50,995 nt of DNA from Haloferula sp. (GCA_007126655.1 SLAV01000154.1:1-50995); one strand, 5' to 3'; shown: positions 8,615 to 17,848, counted from the first letter of the stretch. A program made the numbers and translations. The notes: generated by a model from the letters alone, not told the origin.

Positions 8615-8957
8615 GCGTGGCCAATCTAGCGGGTGGATCCGCGGTGGGAAGCCGAATCACCGCGCGGCGGGAAAATCACGGCGCGATAATCTGGTTGATC
8701 GCGGTACTCGCCGGGGAATTTTCAGGTGGATAACCCCGGGTAAGATCGCGGTGTTCAGTGAATCCATGTCCTTTAACCGCCTTCACCGATTTGCATGCAT
8801 CGCTGTGATAGCAGCTACAAAGACAGCGCTTTGTAAGCACACTTGGATGTTCCGGCCCGAAAGATGCCAGCGGATCACCTCGTCGGTGACCGGCAGGAAC
8901 GCGATGCCGGGAACCACCAGAAAAAATTTCCGCGGACGATCAGCCCGCCCCCGGCCT
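8615..8957. other. intergenic region with a gene relic and a hairpin
   Basis: 343 bases without an intact gene. It contains a relic of a TOTE primase gene (8849-8902) and a perfect 7-bp inverted repeat TACAAAG/CTTTGTA (8816-8822 with 8829-8835, six-base loop). One near-DnaA-box sequence, GGTGGATAA, occurs around 8732, but it is alone. Base composition is less GC-rich than the flanking genes. Confidence 0.5.
8849..8902 (-). pseudogene. relic of a TOTE-type primase-helicase gene
   Basis: Read on the minus strand this stretch encodes AFLPVTDEVIRWHLSGR. The same 17 residues occur in the intact primase-helicase at 32091-34889. At DNA level, 50 of 54 bases match 32289-32342 by my hand alignment. 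Similarity stops abruptly on both sides. No start, stop or flanking domain is preserved, so this is a fragment, not a gene. Confidence 0.75.
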
Positions 8958-9416
8958 TCATTTCGGCATGTCGTGCCGGAACGCGGCCTCGAAGCGGGGG
9001 AAGTCCTCCACCTGTTCCAGCCGCACGCCGTAGAGCGCGGCGATCTCGGGGGCGTCGGAGACGTGATAGACCTCGTGGTAGTAGATCTCGCGGATGCCGT
9101 AGGCGCAGAGCGTCTGCATGCAGGCGGTGCAGGGCATCGTCGTGGTCGCCACCAGGCGGGCCTCGCCGCGGCGGAACAGAGAGCAGAGGTTCACCTCGGC
9201 GTGGAGCATGAATTTCTGCCGCGCCTCGCGGTCGGCCCAGAAGCCGGGCGGAGGATCGTAGCCGGGGGCCAGGCCGTTGTAGGCGGTGCCGATCACGCGG
9301 TTGTCGAAGTCGAGCGCGGCGGCCCCCACCTTGCGGTAGGGATCCTCGGAGCGCAGGCTGGCCACCTGGGCCAGCGCCATCGCGTAGCGCGGAATACTGA
9401 GTCGCTCGTTGGCCAT
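8958..9416 (-). CDS. deoxycytidylate deaminase family protein
   Basis: A zinc-dependent cytidine/deoxycytidylate deaminase fold of 152 residues. The zinc-binding and catalytic motif HAE is at residues 72-74 and the second motif PCTAC at 95-99 (two Cys ligands). The family converts dCMP to dUMP for thymidylate synthesis. The conserved early motif RKVGAAALDFDNRVIGTAYN is also present. It lies just downstream of the aldehyde dehydrogenase on the same strand (28 bases apart). A less specific member of the CMP/dCMP deaminase family is possible. Confidence 0.87.
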   Translation of the reverse strand: MANERLSIPRYAMALAQVASLRSEDPYRKVGAAALDFDNRVIGTAYNGLAPGYDPPPGFWADREARQKFMLHAEVNLCSLFRRGEARLVATTTMPCTACMQTLCAYGIREIYYHEVYHVSDAPEIAALYGVRLEQVEDFPRFEAAFRHDMPK

Positions 9417-9444
9417 CTCGGTGGTGGGGTTATCCGGGGAAAAA

Positions 9445-10977
9445 TCAGGCGTCGCGCAGGGCGGGCGGGAGCAGTTCGGCGGGGGCGTTCTGCCAGCAGA
9501 CCGGGCGGCAGAAACGGTGGATCGCCATGGTGCCCACCGACGTGCCGCGCCCGTCGGAAGTCGCCGGGAACGGGCCGCCGTGGACCATGCTGGAGCAGAC
9601 CTCCACCCCGGTCGGATAGCCGTTGAAGATCAGGCGGCCGCTGAGTTTGCGGAGGCGGCTGACGATGGCGGCCTCGGCGGCGATCGCGGCGGGGCTGCCG
9701 AAGATCGAGGCGGTGAGCTGGCCCTCGAGCGTGTCGAGCGCGAGCGCGGTGGCCGCCGAATCGCCGAGCACGATCAGGCAGGCCGGTCCGAACATTTCCC
9801 GCTGCATTTCGGGACGGGTGGCGAAATCGGCTGCGGACACCGTCATGGCCATCGGCGGCGCGGTGTTCGGCACCCCGGAATCCGCCGCGCGGGCCAGCAG
9901 GGAGACGCCCGGCTGCGCGGAGACGTCCGCGGTGGTCTCCTCGTAGGTCCCGGCGATGGTCGGGCTGAGCATCACGCCCGGCGTGGCGGTTTGGATCCGC
10001 GCGGCGAGCGCGTCCAGGAATTCCCCGCTGCCTTCGGCGGGCAGGAACAGGAGGCCGGGATTGGTGCAGAACTGGCCGCAACCGAGCGTCAGCGAGCCGA
10101 AGCAGGACTCGGCCAGCGATTCCGCGTCGCCGGCCAGCGCGTCGGGAAGAAAGACGACGGGATTCACCGCGCTCATTTCCGCATAAACGGGAATCGGCCG
10201 CGGGCGCATGGCGGCGATCTCCATCAGGGCCATGCCCCCGTCGCGGGAGCCGGTGAAACCGACGGCCTGGATCACGGGTGAGGCGACCACCGCCGTGCCG
10301 ACGTTGGGTCCGCCGCCGTAGAGCAGCGAAAACACGCCCTCGGGCATGCCGGTCGCCTGTGCCGCCCCGATCACCGCGGAGGCCACGATTTCCGCCGTGC
10401 CGGGGTGCGAGTGGTGCGCGATGACGACCACCGGGCACCCGGCGGCGAGGGCCGAGGCCGTGTCGCCACCGGCCACCGAAAATGCCAGCGGGAAATTGCC
10501 CGCGCAAAAAACCGCCACCGGGCCGAGCGGCACCTGCATCGAGCGGAGGTCCGGCTTCGGCATGGGTTGGCGGTCCGGTTCCGCGCGCTCGACGCGCGGG
10601 TCCGCCCAGGCGTCATCCTCGATCAATCCGGCGAACATCCGCAACTGCCCGATTGTGCGCCCCGCCTCGCCCCGCACCCGCGCTTCCGGCAGGGCCGTCT
10701 CCAGCGGCGTGCGGGCGACGAGATCCTCCACGCGGGCCTCGATCCCCGCCGCGATCGCACGCAGGAATTCCGCGCGCTTCGGACCTGGCAACGCGGAATA
10801 AATAGGGAAGGCCCGGTCGGCCAGCTCCAGCGCGCGCGCCACCTCCGCGGACGTGGCGGCCTGGTAAACGGGGTCCAGCTTTTCATTGTCAGCCGGATTC
10901 ACCGCCTGCCCGCAGGCGTCCCCGCCGCGTGCGCGTTGGTATCCGATGAATGATGTTCCGAGAAGTGATGTGTCCAT
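9445..10977 (-). CDS. aldehyde dehydrogenase, ketoglutarate-semialdehyde type (NADP+)
   Basis: A 510-residue ALDH superfamily enzyme from ATG 10977. FTGS (241-244), the general base Glu267 in YAEMSAVNP, and the nucleophile Cys304 in GCGQFCTNPGL are in place. The FCTNPGL version is characteristic of alpha-ketoglutarate semialdehyde dehydrogenases that finish oxidative pentose or hexarate pathways. An upstream in-frame extension of 85 residues runs into the intergenic DNA and is not credible. Its neighbour across DUF2721 is an SDR of sugar-acid type, which fits sugar-acid catabolism. Confidence 0.88.
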   Translation of the reverse strand: MDTSLLGTSFIGYQRARGGDACGQAVNPADNEKLDPVYQAATSAEVARALELADRAFPIYSALPGPKRAEFLRAIAAGIEARVEDLVARTPLETALPEARVRGEAGRTIGQLRMFAGLIEDDAWADPRVERAEPDRQPMPKPDLRSMQVPLGPVAVFCAGNFPLAFSVAGGDTASALAAGCPVVVIAHHSHPGTAEIVASAVIGAAQATGMPEGVFSLLYGGGPNVGTAVVASPVIQAVGFTGSRDGGMALMEIAAMRPRPIPVYAEMSAVNPVVFLPDALAGDAESLAESCFGSLTLGCGQFCTNPGLLFLPAEGSGEFLDALAARIQTATPGVMLSPTIAGTYEETTADVSAQPGVSLLARAADSGVPNTAPPMAMTVSAADFATRPEMQREMFGPACLIVLGDSAATALALDTLEGQLTASIFGSPAAIAAEAAIVSRLRKLSGRLIFNGYPTGVEVCSSMVHGGPFPATSDGRGTSVGTMAIHRFCRPVCWQNAPAELLPPALRDA

Positions 10978-11042
10978 GAATTGTCGCGCTCCTTCATCGC
11001 GTCCCGCACGGAAAATTGCAAACCATTCGCACTTCGTGTGCC

Positions 11043-11456
11043 CTAGCTTTGGCGTCCGCCTCGCTGACTGTCCTCCAGCGCGTTCAGCAATATTTTCAGC
11101 GCCCCACCCGAGATCCCGACTTCGATCATCAGGCAGGCAAGGGAACCGCCCTTCATCAACAGCGCGGCGGAAAAGGTCACCACCGCCGTCATCCGGAATT
11201 CCGCGATCACAGCCAGCATCGCCACCACACACAAAAACAAACTCACCGCACCCAGCATCTGCATCGCCCGGATCAGCGAAATCCGCCGCCTCAGGTTCTG
11301 GATCTGCACCATGAGGATTTCCTGATGATCCACCAGCCAGTCGCTGTGCAACTTACGGATCAGCGCCGAAAGATGCAAAAAACGGTTCGTGTAAGCCAAA
11401 AACAGCAGACTGATGGCGGGAAACAACAGCGCCGGAGTCGATACATCCAATGACAT
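11043..11456 (-). CDS. DUF2721 family membrane protein
   Basis: A 137-residue protein matching the DUF2721 pattern: an N-terminal membrane segment ([19 protein letters not shown]), a cytosolic helix rich in Arg, Leu and Ile ([16 protein letters not shown]), then two further hydrophobic segments. The function of the family is unknown. The ATG at 11456 is chosen because it opens directly into the first membrane segment; the longer frame would cross the palindrome at 11549. Confidence 0.8.
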   Translation of the reverse strand: MSLDVSTPALLFPAISLLFLAYTNRFLHLSALIRKLHSDWLVDHQEILMVQIQNLRRRISLIRAMQMLGAVSLFLCVVAMLAVIAEFRMTAVVTFSAALLMKGGSLACLMIEVGISGGALKILLNALEDSQRGGRQS

Positions 11457-11548
11457 GAGCCATGCTTTGCACAAACCGCGCCATTTGTCACCGCCTGCCC
11501 CGCGGCTGAGAGGTCGGTCCATGCGACCGCAAATCTTGCCCTGGCGGA

Positions 11549-11582
11549 GACAAATTTTGTCGCGATCGCGACAAAATTTGTC
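11549..11582. promoter_or_regulatory. 34-bp perfect palindrome between divergent genes
   Basis: The sequence is self-complementary over 34 bases. It is built from two 13-base near-palindromes, GACAAATTTTGTC and GACAAAATTTGTC, separated by GCGATCGC. A looser third half-element (GCGACGAAATTCG) follows at about 11588. It sits between the DUF2721 gene (minus) and the SDR gene (plus), about 100 bases from each start. A dimeric or tetrameric repressor operator is the likeliest reading. Confidence 0.6.
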
Positions 11583-11682
11583 CAGCCCGCGACGAAATTC
11601 GGAGCCGTCGCGCATGGATTGCCGCAAGCCACGGAAAAAATCCGGCTTGGCACGCCCGGACTCAAAAGCCACGCTGCCCGCC

Positions 11683-12471
11683 ATGCAAACCACCGCCTAC
11701 CTCAAGCAGCTTTTCGATCTCAGTGGGAAAACCGCCGTCGTCATTGGCGGCACCGGCGAACTTTGCGGCACCATGGCCGTCGGCCTGGCTCGCGCGGGCG
11801 CCAACGTCGTCCTCGCCGGGCGCATCAAGGAAAAGGCGGACAAGCGCATTGAGGAAATCGAATCCCACGGCGGTAAAGCGGCCTTCGCCCCGGTGGATGT
11901 GACGTCGCGTCAATCCCTTCAGGACTTGCTCAAGGCCTCGCTCGACACCTACGGTGGCGTGGACATCCTGATCAACGGCGCGGGCGTCAACTCGCCCTCG
12001 CCTTTCTTCGAGGTCACCGAGGAGGAGTTCCAGCGCATCCTCGACACCAACCTGACGGCCGTCTTCCGCGCCTGCCAGGTGTTCGGCAAATACTTCATCG
12101 ACGAAACCCGCCCGGCGTCGATCATCAACCTCGGCTCGATTTCCGGTCTCAACCCGCTCTCCCGCGTCTTCACCTATTCCGCCTCCAAGGCCGCCGTGCA
12201 CAACCTCAGCCGGAACCTCGCCCGCGAGTGGGCCGACAGCGACATCCGCGTGAACACGCTGGTCCCCGGCTTTTTCCCCGCCGAGCAGAACCGCAAGGTG
12301 CTCGACGAGTCGCGCGTGCTCGATATCCTCCGCCAGACGCCAGCCTCCCGCTTCGGCAACGCGGATGAGCTGATCGGCGCGACCCTGCTGCTGGCCTCGC
12401 CCAAGGCCGGCTCGTTCATCACCGGCATCGAAATGATCGTCGATGGCGGATTCCACGCCATGAGCATCTGA
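11683..12471 (+). CDS. SDR oxidoreductase, D-mannonate/sugar-acid type
   Basis: A 262-residue short-chain dehydrogenase. The cofactor loop is GGTGELCG (22-29), with the structural NGAGVNSP, catalytic Ser in NLGSISG and YSASK active-site motif. The stretch [17 protein letters not shown] is typical of the SDRs acting on mannonate, gluconate and related acids, so oxidation or reduction of a sugar acid is a reasonable guess. The ATG at 11683 follows GCCCGCC and places the cofactor loop at the usual distance. It diverges from DUF2721 around the palindrome. Confidence 0.88.
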   Translation: MQTTAYLKQLFDLSGKTAVVIGGTGELCGTMAVGLARAGANVVLAGRIKEKADKRIEEIESHGGKAAFAPVDVTSRQSLQDLLKASLDTYGGVDILINGAGVNSPSPFFEVTEEEFQRILDTNLTAVFRACQVFGKYFIDETRPASIINLGSISGLNPLSRVFTYSASKAAVHNLSRNLAREWADSDIRVNTLVPGFFPAEQNRKVLDESRVLDILRQTPASRFGNADELIGATLLLASPKAGSFITGIEMIVDGGFHAMSI

Positions 12472-12581
12472 GCCGCGCGCCCCGGCCGCGCGCCCGAAAT
12501 GACACCCCCGCGCTTGCAACCGCGCCCGGTGCCGTGTATGGCGTTCGTTCCGGCGGTATTTCCGCCCACCCATCGACACTC

Positions 12582-15500
12582 ATGATTCAGTGGATTATCC
12601 AGAAAATCGTCGGCAGCAAGAACCAGCGCGAAGTCCGTCGCACGCGGCCCACCGTCGCCCGCATCAATGAGATCGAGCAGGCGCTGCAGAACGAGCCGGT
12701 CGAGCGCCTGCGCGAGAAAACCGCCGCGTGGCAGGCCCACCTCGCCCGCTACCACACGCTCGACGCCCCGCCGAAACCCGAGATCGAGCGCATGGCCGAG
12801 CCGGAACTTGCAACGACAGCGGCCGACCTGGAGGAGCGCCTCGCCGGCCTGCGCGACGAATTTCCATCGATCCCCTCGACAATCCTGCCAACGCCCGAGT
12901 CCATCGAGGCCGCCAAGGCCGCGTTCCACGCGGTCGAGCCGGAGTTCCAGAAGGCCCGCGCCAAATACCTCGATTCGATCCTCCCCGAGGCATACGCCGT
13001 GGTGAAAAACGCCGCACGAAGGATGTGCGGCTCCACGCTCACCGTCAGCGACCAGCCGCTCGGCTGGGAGATGGTCCATTTCGACGTCCAGCTCATCGGC
13101 GGCATCGCGCTGCACCGCGGCATCATCGCCGAGATGATGACCGGCGAGGGAAAAACCCTCGTCGCCACCCTGCCCGTCTATCTCAACGCGCTGACCGGCC
13201 TCGGCGTCCACATCGTCACCGTCAACGACTACCTCGCCAAGCGCGACGCCGACTGGATGGGGGCCCTGTTCCGCTTCCTCGGCCTCACCGTCGGCTGCAT
13301 CCAGAACCAGATGCCCCCCTGGGAGCGCCGCGAACAATACGCCTGCGACATCACCTACGGCACCAACGCCGAATTCGGATTCGACTACCTGCGCGACAAC
13401 GGCATGGCCGCCACCCGCGAGGACCAGGTCCAGCGCGGCCATTACTTCGCCATCATCGACGAGGTGGACTCGATCCTCATCGACGAAGCCCGCACCCCAC
13501 TCATCATCTCCGGCCCCTCCCAACAGTCCTCTCACCAATACGACAAGTTCAAGCCGCTCGTCGAGCAGCTCTACAAACGGCAGACCCAGCTCTGCAACGA
13601 ACTCGCCACCGAGGCCCAGAAATTCCTCGAATCGCCCGACACCGAATACGAAGCCGGCCGTGCGCTCTTCAAGATCAAGCTCGGCCAGCCGCGCAACCGG
13701 AAGCTGCTGCGCTTCATGGAGGAGCCCGAGGTGCGCCGCCTCATCGAGAAAACCGAGCTTTCGTTCTACCAGGACGCGCGCAAGAAGGACCTCTACGACC
13801 TCAAGGAGGAGCTTTACTTCACCATCGACGAGAAAACCCGCGACGCCGACCTGATGGAACTCGGCCGCGAGTTCCTCTCGCCCGGCGAGCCGGAATCCTT
13901 CACCCTGCCCGACCTCGGCACGCTCTTCGCCGACATCGACACCAACTTCGACCTCACCGACGAGCAGAAGATCGAGGAAAAGGAGAAGGCCCAGCAGATG
14001 ATGGACGCGCAGGCCGAGAAGATCCACAGCGTCTCCCAGCTCCTCAAGGCATACTGCATTTTCGAAAAGGACGTTCAATATGTCGTCAAGGAGGGCCGCG
14101 TCGTCATCGTCGATGAAAACACCGGCCGGGAAATGCCCGGCCGCCGCTGGTCCGACGGACTTCACCAGGCCGTCGAGGCCAAGGAAAACGTCACCATTGA
14201 GCAGGAGACCCAGACGTTCGCCTCCATCACCATCCAGAACTACTTCCGCCTCTACGAGAAACTCGCCGGCATGACGGGCACCGCGGAGACCGAGGCCGCC
14301 GAGTTCCACGACATCTACAAGCTCGACGTCCTCCCCATTCCGACCAACGCGCCGAACATCCGCGTCGATGAGAACGACCAGGTCTTCAAGACCCGGCGCG
14401 AGAAATACAACGCCGTGGTCGATCGCATCAAGGAGTCGCACGCCAATGGCCAGCCCGTGCTCGTCGGCACCGCCTCGGTCGAATCCTCCGAGACGCTCGC
14501 GCGCATGCTCACCCGCGCGAAGATCCCACACTCCGTGCTCAACGCCAAATTCCACGCCCAGGAGGCCGAGATCATCTCGCGCGCCGGGCAGCGCGGCGGC
14601 GTCACCGTCTCCACCAACATGGCCGGGCGTGGCACCGACATCAAGCTTGGCGAGGGCGTCGCCGATGTCGGCGGTCTGTTCGTCATCGGCACCGAGCGCC
14701 ACGAATCCCGCCGCATCGACCGCCAGCTCCGCGGCCGCTGCGCCCGCCAGGGCGACCCCGGCCGCTCGCAGTTCTTCATCTCTTTTGAGGACGACCTGAT
14801 GCGCAACTTCGCCGCCGCCGACCGCATGACGAACATGATGGAGAAGTTCGGCATGCAGGAGGGCGAGGCGCTCGAACACTCGTGGCTGAACAAATCCGTC
14901 GAAACCGCTCAGAAACGCGTCGAACAGCGCAATTACACCAACCGCAAACGCGTGCTCGATTTCGACGATGTGATGAACCGCCAGCGGGAGGTCGTTTACG
15001 GCTACCGCAACGAGGTGCTCACCACCGAGAACCCGCGCGAACTCGTCGATGAGATCATCGGGGAAACCATCCCCGCCAAGGTCGCCGAATACCTTGAGGA
15101 CCGCGACGGCGCGGCCCACGACATCAACGAGTTGCTCCACTGGGTCAACGCCACCCTGCCCATCACCATCACCGCCGGGGATCTCGAAAACCTCGGGGCC
15201 GATGCCGACGCCATCTCCGGATTTCTTGTCGGCAAAGTCAAAGAGACCTACGAGACGCGCATCAGCAAGCTTCCTCCCGAAGTGCTCGACCAGGAGGAGC
15301 GCCGCATGGTCCTCGTCGCCATCGACAAACAGTGGCAGGCGCATCTCTACAACATGGATGCCCTGCGCGAGGGCGTCTTCCTCCGCGCCCAGGGCCAGAA
15401 GGATCCGCTCATCGAATACAAGAACGAGGCCTACAAACTGTTCGTCACCCTGATGGACACCATCAAGCAGGACGCCCTCACCAACTTGTTCCGCTCCGCC

Positions 15501-15770
15501 GCGAACCTGGAGGAATTCCTCAAGCAGCTCCACGGCCGTCCGCAGCGGTTCCAGTCGCCCGAATCGGCAGGCGGAGGTGCGAATTTCTCCAGTTCCGGCA
15601 GCTCCGGCAACCTCAACCCCGAACTCATGCCCTCCGAAGGGGGGGCAGGCCTCAAGCTCAACCTGCCCAAGCGCAAGCCGAGCTTCTCGATCGAGAGCAC
15701 CGGCCGCAACGCCCCGTGCCCGTGCGGCTCGGGCAAGAAGTTCAAACAATGCTGCGGCCGCCAGGCGTGA
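12582..15770 (+). CDS. secA: preprotein translocase ATPase SecA
   Basis: SecA drives Sec-dependent export through SecYEG by ATP hydrolysis. At 1062 residues from ATG 12582 it is longer than the typical 800-900. Walker A is MTGEGKTLVATLP, the DEAD-like motif is IIDEVDSILIDEARTPLI, and the second nucleotide-binding fold has TNMAGRGTDIKLG and QLRGRCARQGDPG. A charged insertion of roughly 150 residues (about 330-480) interrupts the first domain. The C-terminus has the zinc-binding SEC-C motif (CPCGSGKKFKQCC). Two tatA genes follow, grouping export functions. Confidence 0.98.
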   Translation: MIQWIIQKIVGSKNQREVRRTRPTVARINEIEQALQNEPVERLREKTAAWQAHLARYHTLDAPPKPEIERMAEPELATTAADLEERLAGLRDEFPSIPSTILPTPESIEAAKAAFHAVEPEFQKARAKYLDSILPEAYAVVKNAARRMCGSTLTVSDQPLGWEMVHFDVQLIGGIALHRGIIAEMMTGEGKTLVATLPVYLNALTGLGVHIVTVNDYLAKRDADWMGALFRFLGLTVGCIQNQMPPWERREQYACDITYGTNAEFGFDYLRDNGMAATREDQVQRGHYFAIIDEVDSILIDEARTPLIISGPSQQSSHQYDKFKPLVEQLYKRQTQLCNELATEAQKFLESPDTEYEAGRALFKIKLGQPRNRKLLRFMEEPEVRRLIEKTELSFYQDARKKDLYDLKEELYFTIDEKTRDADLMELGREFLSPGEPESFTLPDLGTLFADIDTNFDLTDEQKIEEKEKAQQMMDAQAEKIHSVSQLLKAYCIFEKDVQYVVKEGRVVIVDENTGREMPGRRWSDGLHQAVEAKENVTIEQETQTFASITIQNYFRLYEKLAGMTGTAETEAAEFHDIYKLDVLPIPTNAPNIRVDENDQVFKTRREKYNAVVDRIKESHANGQPVLVGTASVESSETLARMLTRAKIPHSVLNAKFHAQEAEIISRAGQRGGVTVSTNMAGRGTDIKLGEGVADVGGLFVIGTERHESRRIDRQLRGRCARQGDPGRSQFFISFEDDLMRNFAAADRMTNMMEKFGMQEGEALEHSWLNKSVETAQKRVEQRNYTNRKRVLDFDDVMNRQREVVYGYRNEVLTTENPRELVDEIIGETIPAKVAEYLEDRDGAAHDINELLHWVNATLPITITAGDLENLGADADAISGFLVGKVKETYETRISKLPPEVLDQEERRMVLVAIDKQWQAHLYNMDALREGVFLRAQGQKDPLIEYKNEAYKLFVTLMDTIKQDALTNLFRSAANLEEFLKQLHGRPQRFQSPESAGGGANFSSSGSSGNLNPELMPSEGGAGLKLNLPKRKPSFSIESTGRNAPCPCGSGKKFKQCCGRQA

Positions 15771-15872
15771 GCCTGCAAAGGCAAAGCGGAGCGCCGGATT
15801 CATCCAGCCGGTGCCCGGACACAGCCGGAAAAAAACTGAAACATCCCCGCCGCAACCCGCGTTTCCATCCAC

Positions 15873-16112
15873 ATGACCCAAACACTCTCTTTCATCGGCA
15901 CCGTCGGCGCGCAGGAAATGATGCTTATCTTCCTTGTCGTGCTGCTGCTTTTCGGGGCCAAGAAACTCCCCGAACTCGCTCGCGGCATCGGCAAGAGCAT
16001 GGGTGAGTTCAAAAAGGCCCGCGACGAGTTCGAGCACGAGATCACCCGCGCCGACGCATCCGTTTCCGGAGAGAAGGCCACCGCCACAAGCGGCAACCGG
16101 TCGAACGACTGA
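15873..16112 (+). CDS. tatA: twin-arginine translocase subunit TatA, copy 1
   Basis: A 79-residue TatA/E protein: short N-terminus, membrane helix (EMMLIFLVVLLLFG), the conserved hinge GAKKLPELARGIGKSMGEFKKA amphipathic helix (split across residues 27-48) and a polar tail. TatA oligomers form the pore for folded proteins. No tatC is in the window. It is nearly identical over its first 57 residues to the next gene, so the two are recent tandem duplicates. Confidence 0.93.
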   Translation: MTQTLSFIGTVGAQEMMLIFLVVLLLFGAKKLPELARGIGKSMGEFKKARDEFEHEITRADASVSGEKATATSGNRSND

Positions 16113-16205
16113 TCCCGCGACCGCGCGGCGGGGCTTCCCGATCGCGATCCACGCCTGTGGATATCGCTAGGCAAACCCGGTGGACCGGTTTAAAATAATC
16201 CAATC

Positions 16206-16484
16206 ATGAACGAGACATTCGCATTCATCGGCACCGTTGGCGCACAGGAAATGATGCTCATTTTCCTGGTCATCCTGCTTCTCTTCGGTGCCAAGAAACT
16301 TCCGGAACTCGCGCGCGGCATTGGCAAGAGCATGGGCGAGTTCAAGAAGGCCCGGGAGGAATTCGAACACGAAATCACCAACGCGGAAATCGAAGCCACC
16401 AAGCCGAAACCGAAACCCGCCCAAGGCAAGGAGACCGCCAAGGCCCGGGACTCCAAGGAAGAGGAAAAATCCGGAGACGCCTGA
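16206..16484 (+). CDS. tatA: twin-arginine translocase subunit TatA, copy 2
   Basis: A 92-residue second copy. The membrane helix and amphipathic helix match copy 1 almost residue for residue (LVVLLL versus LVILLL); the tails differ completely, this one being longer and Lys/Pro/Glu-rich (KPKPKPAQGKETAKA). It starts 93 bases after copy 1, following an AT-rich TTTAAAATAATCC stretch that may hold its own promoter. A strong hairpin follows at 16600. Confidence 0.93.
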   Translation: MNETFAFIGTVGAQEMMLIFLVILLLFGAKKLPELARGIGKSMGEFKKAREEFEHEITNAEIEATKPKPKPAQGKETAKARDSKEEEKSGDA

Positions 16485-16599
16485 CCCGTAGGAGGTGCCT
16501 CCGGCTCCTTCCTCCATCGGGAGCAAAGGCACCCGTCCTTGCCCGCCCGCCGCCCCGCATTCCCCGCCCGCCGCACATCCCGGACCACACCGGGCGAAT

Positions 16600-16634
16600 T
16601 TTCCTGATTGCCTGATAATCAGGAAATGTTTTGT
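16600..16634 (+). terminator. intrinsic terminator candidate after the tatA pair
   Basis: A perfect 10-bp inverted repeat TTTCCTGATT/AATCAGGAAA (16600-16609 with 16617-16626, seven-base loop) is followed by TGTTTTGT. It is AT-richer than the surroundings and lies between tatA copy 2 and murG. It could also be an operator for the murG-ftsZ cluster. Confidence 0.55.
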
Positions 16635-16738
16635 ATTTGTCCGGCATCGGTCGGAACACACGCATGGTCCGCGCGTCCGCGCGCCATCCGGCAACGGCCC
16701 GCGCCGTTGCCAGTTTCAATGTATTGATTTCCGAATCC

Positions 16739-17848
16739 GTGCCCGATGACTCCAAGAAAATCCTGATCGCCTGTGGCGGCACCGGCGGCCACCTGTTCCC
16801 TGGCATCGCCGTGGCGGAGTCCCTGCGCGAAGCCGGACACGACGCGCTCCTGCTCATTTCACGCAAGGAGATCGACGCGCGCGCCACCGCCGGCCACGAG
16901 CATCTCGCCTTCGAGACGGTGCCCGCCATCGCCAAGCCGCCCGTCTTCTCGCCGCGCACGCCGCTGTTCCTGTGGAAGCTCGCCTCATCGATCCGCCACG
17001 CCCGCCGGCTCATCCGCGCGAACCGGATCGACGTCGTCCTCGGCATGGGCGGCTTCACCTCCCTGCCGCCGGTGTATGCAGGCCACCGGCTCGGCCTGCC
17101 GACGTTCATCCACGATTCCAACGCCCGGCCCGGGCGCGCCAACATCCTGACCAGCCGCTTCTGTTCCCGCGTGCTCCTCGGGATGGACGCCGCGCGCGAG
17201 TGGTTCCCAAACGCCGCATGTGAAACCACCGGCACCCCGGTGCGCCCGGAAATCCTCGCCCCGCCGGCCCGCGCCGAGGCCGCCGCGAAATTCGGGCTCG
17301 ATCCCGCCAAAACCACCCTGCTCGTCACCGGCGGCAGCCAGGGCGCGCGCCGACTCAACGAAATCGCCGCCGAAGCCGCCAACCGCCTGCCCGAAACCAT
17401 CCAGATCCTCCACATCGCCGGCCCCGCCAACGAAGCCACCGTCAAGGCCGCCCTGGCCGGTCGCCCCGGGGCCGTCGCACTCGGGTTTTGCGACGCCATG
17501 GACACCGCTCTCGCCGCCGCGGACGCCGTCGTGGCCCGCTCCGGCGCGTCGTTTCTCACCGAGGCCGCCGCCGCCGGCCTGCCGTGCATCCTCGTCCCCT
17601 ACCCCCACGCCGCCGACGACCACCAGACGGCCAACGCCCGCGTCTTCGAGCGGGCCGGGGCCGCCGTCGTCGTCCCGGAACCCGAACTCGACGCGGAAAA
17701 ACTCGCCTCACTCGCCGTATCGATCCTCGGGGATCCGGATCGCCGCTCCGCCATGGCCGCCGCCGCGCGCGCCCTCGCCGTGCCCGATGCCGCCGCCCGT
17801 GTCCGCGACGCCGTCCTCACCGCCCTCACCCGCAAAGCCGCCGCATGA
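16739..17848 (+). CDS. murG: UDP-GlcNAc:undecaprenyl-PP-MurNAc-pentapeptide GlcNAc transferase
   Basis: MurG makes lipid II from lipid I on the inner face of the membrane. The donor-site loop GGTGGHLFPGIAVAE, the GMGGFTSLPPVYAG motif and the C-domain GGSQGARRLNE and SGASFLTEAAAAGLP motifs are present. I start at the GTG at 16739 (369 residues), which opens directly into DDSKKILIACGG; an ATG lies further upstream but would encode an unrelated leader. Its stop overlaps the murC start (ATGA), indicating translational coupling. Confidence 0.95.
   Translation: MPDDSKKILIACGGTGGHLFPGIAVAESLREAGHDALLLISRKEIDARATAGHEHLAFETVPAIAKPPVFSPRTPLFLWKLASSIRHARRLIRANRIDVVLGMGGFTSLPPVYAGHRLGLPTFIHDSNARPGRANILTSRFCSRVLLGMDAAREWFPNAACETTGTPVRPEILAPPARAEAAAKFGLDPAKTTLLVTGGSQGARRLNEIAAEAANRLPETIQILHIAGPANEATVKAALAGRPGAVALGFCDAMDTALAAADAVVARSGASFLTEAAAAGLPCILVPYPHAADDHQTANARVFERAGAAVVVPEPELDAEKLASLAVSILGDPDRRSAMAAAARALAVPDAAARVRDAVLTALTRKAAA

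Noticed and set aside
4246-8957. Replication origin near rpmH-rnpA
   Set aside because: In many bacteria oriC and dnaA lie here, but there is no dnaA, dnaN or cluster of TTATCCACA boxes; only isolated near-matches (about 8732 and 16153).
12174-16037. Minus-strand open frame of 1287 codons opposite secA
   Set aside because: It mirrors secA in a high-GC, GAG/CTC-rich region. The translation is Gly/Ala/Asp/Glu/Val-rich without motifs, and secA itself is unmistakable.
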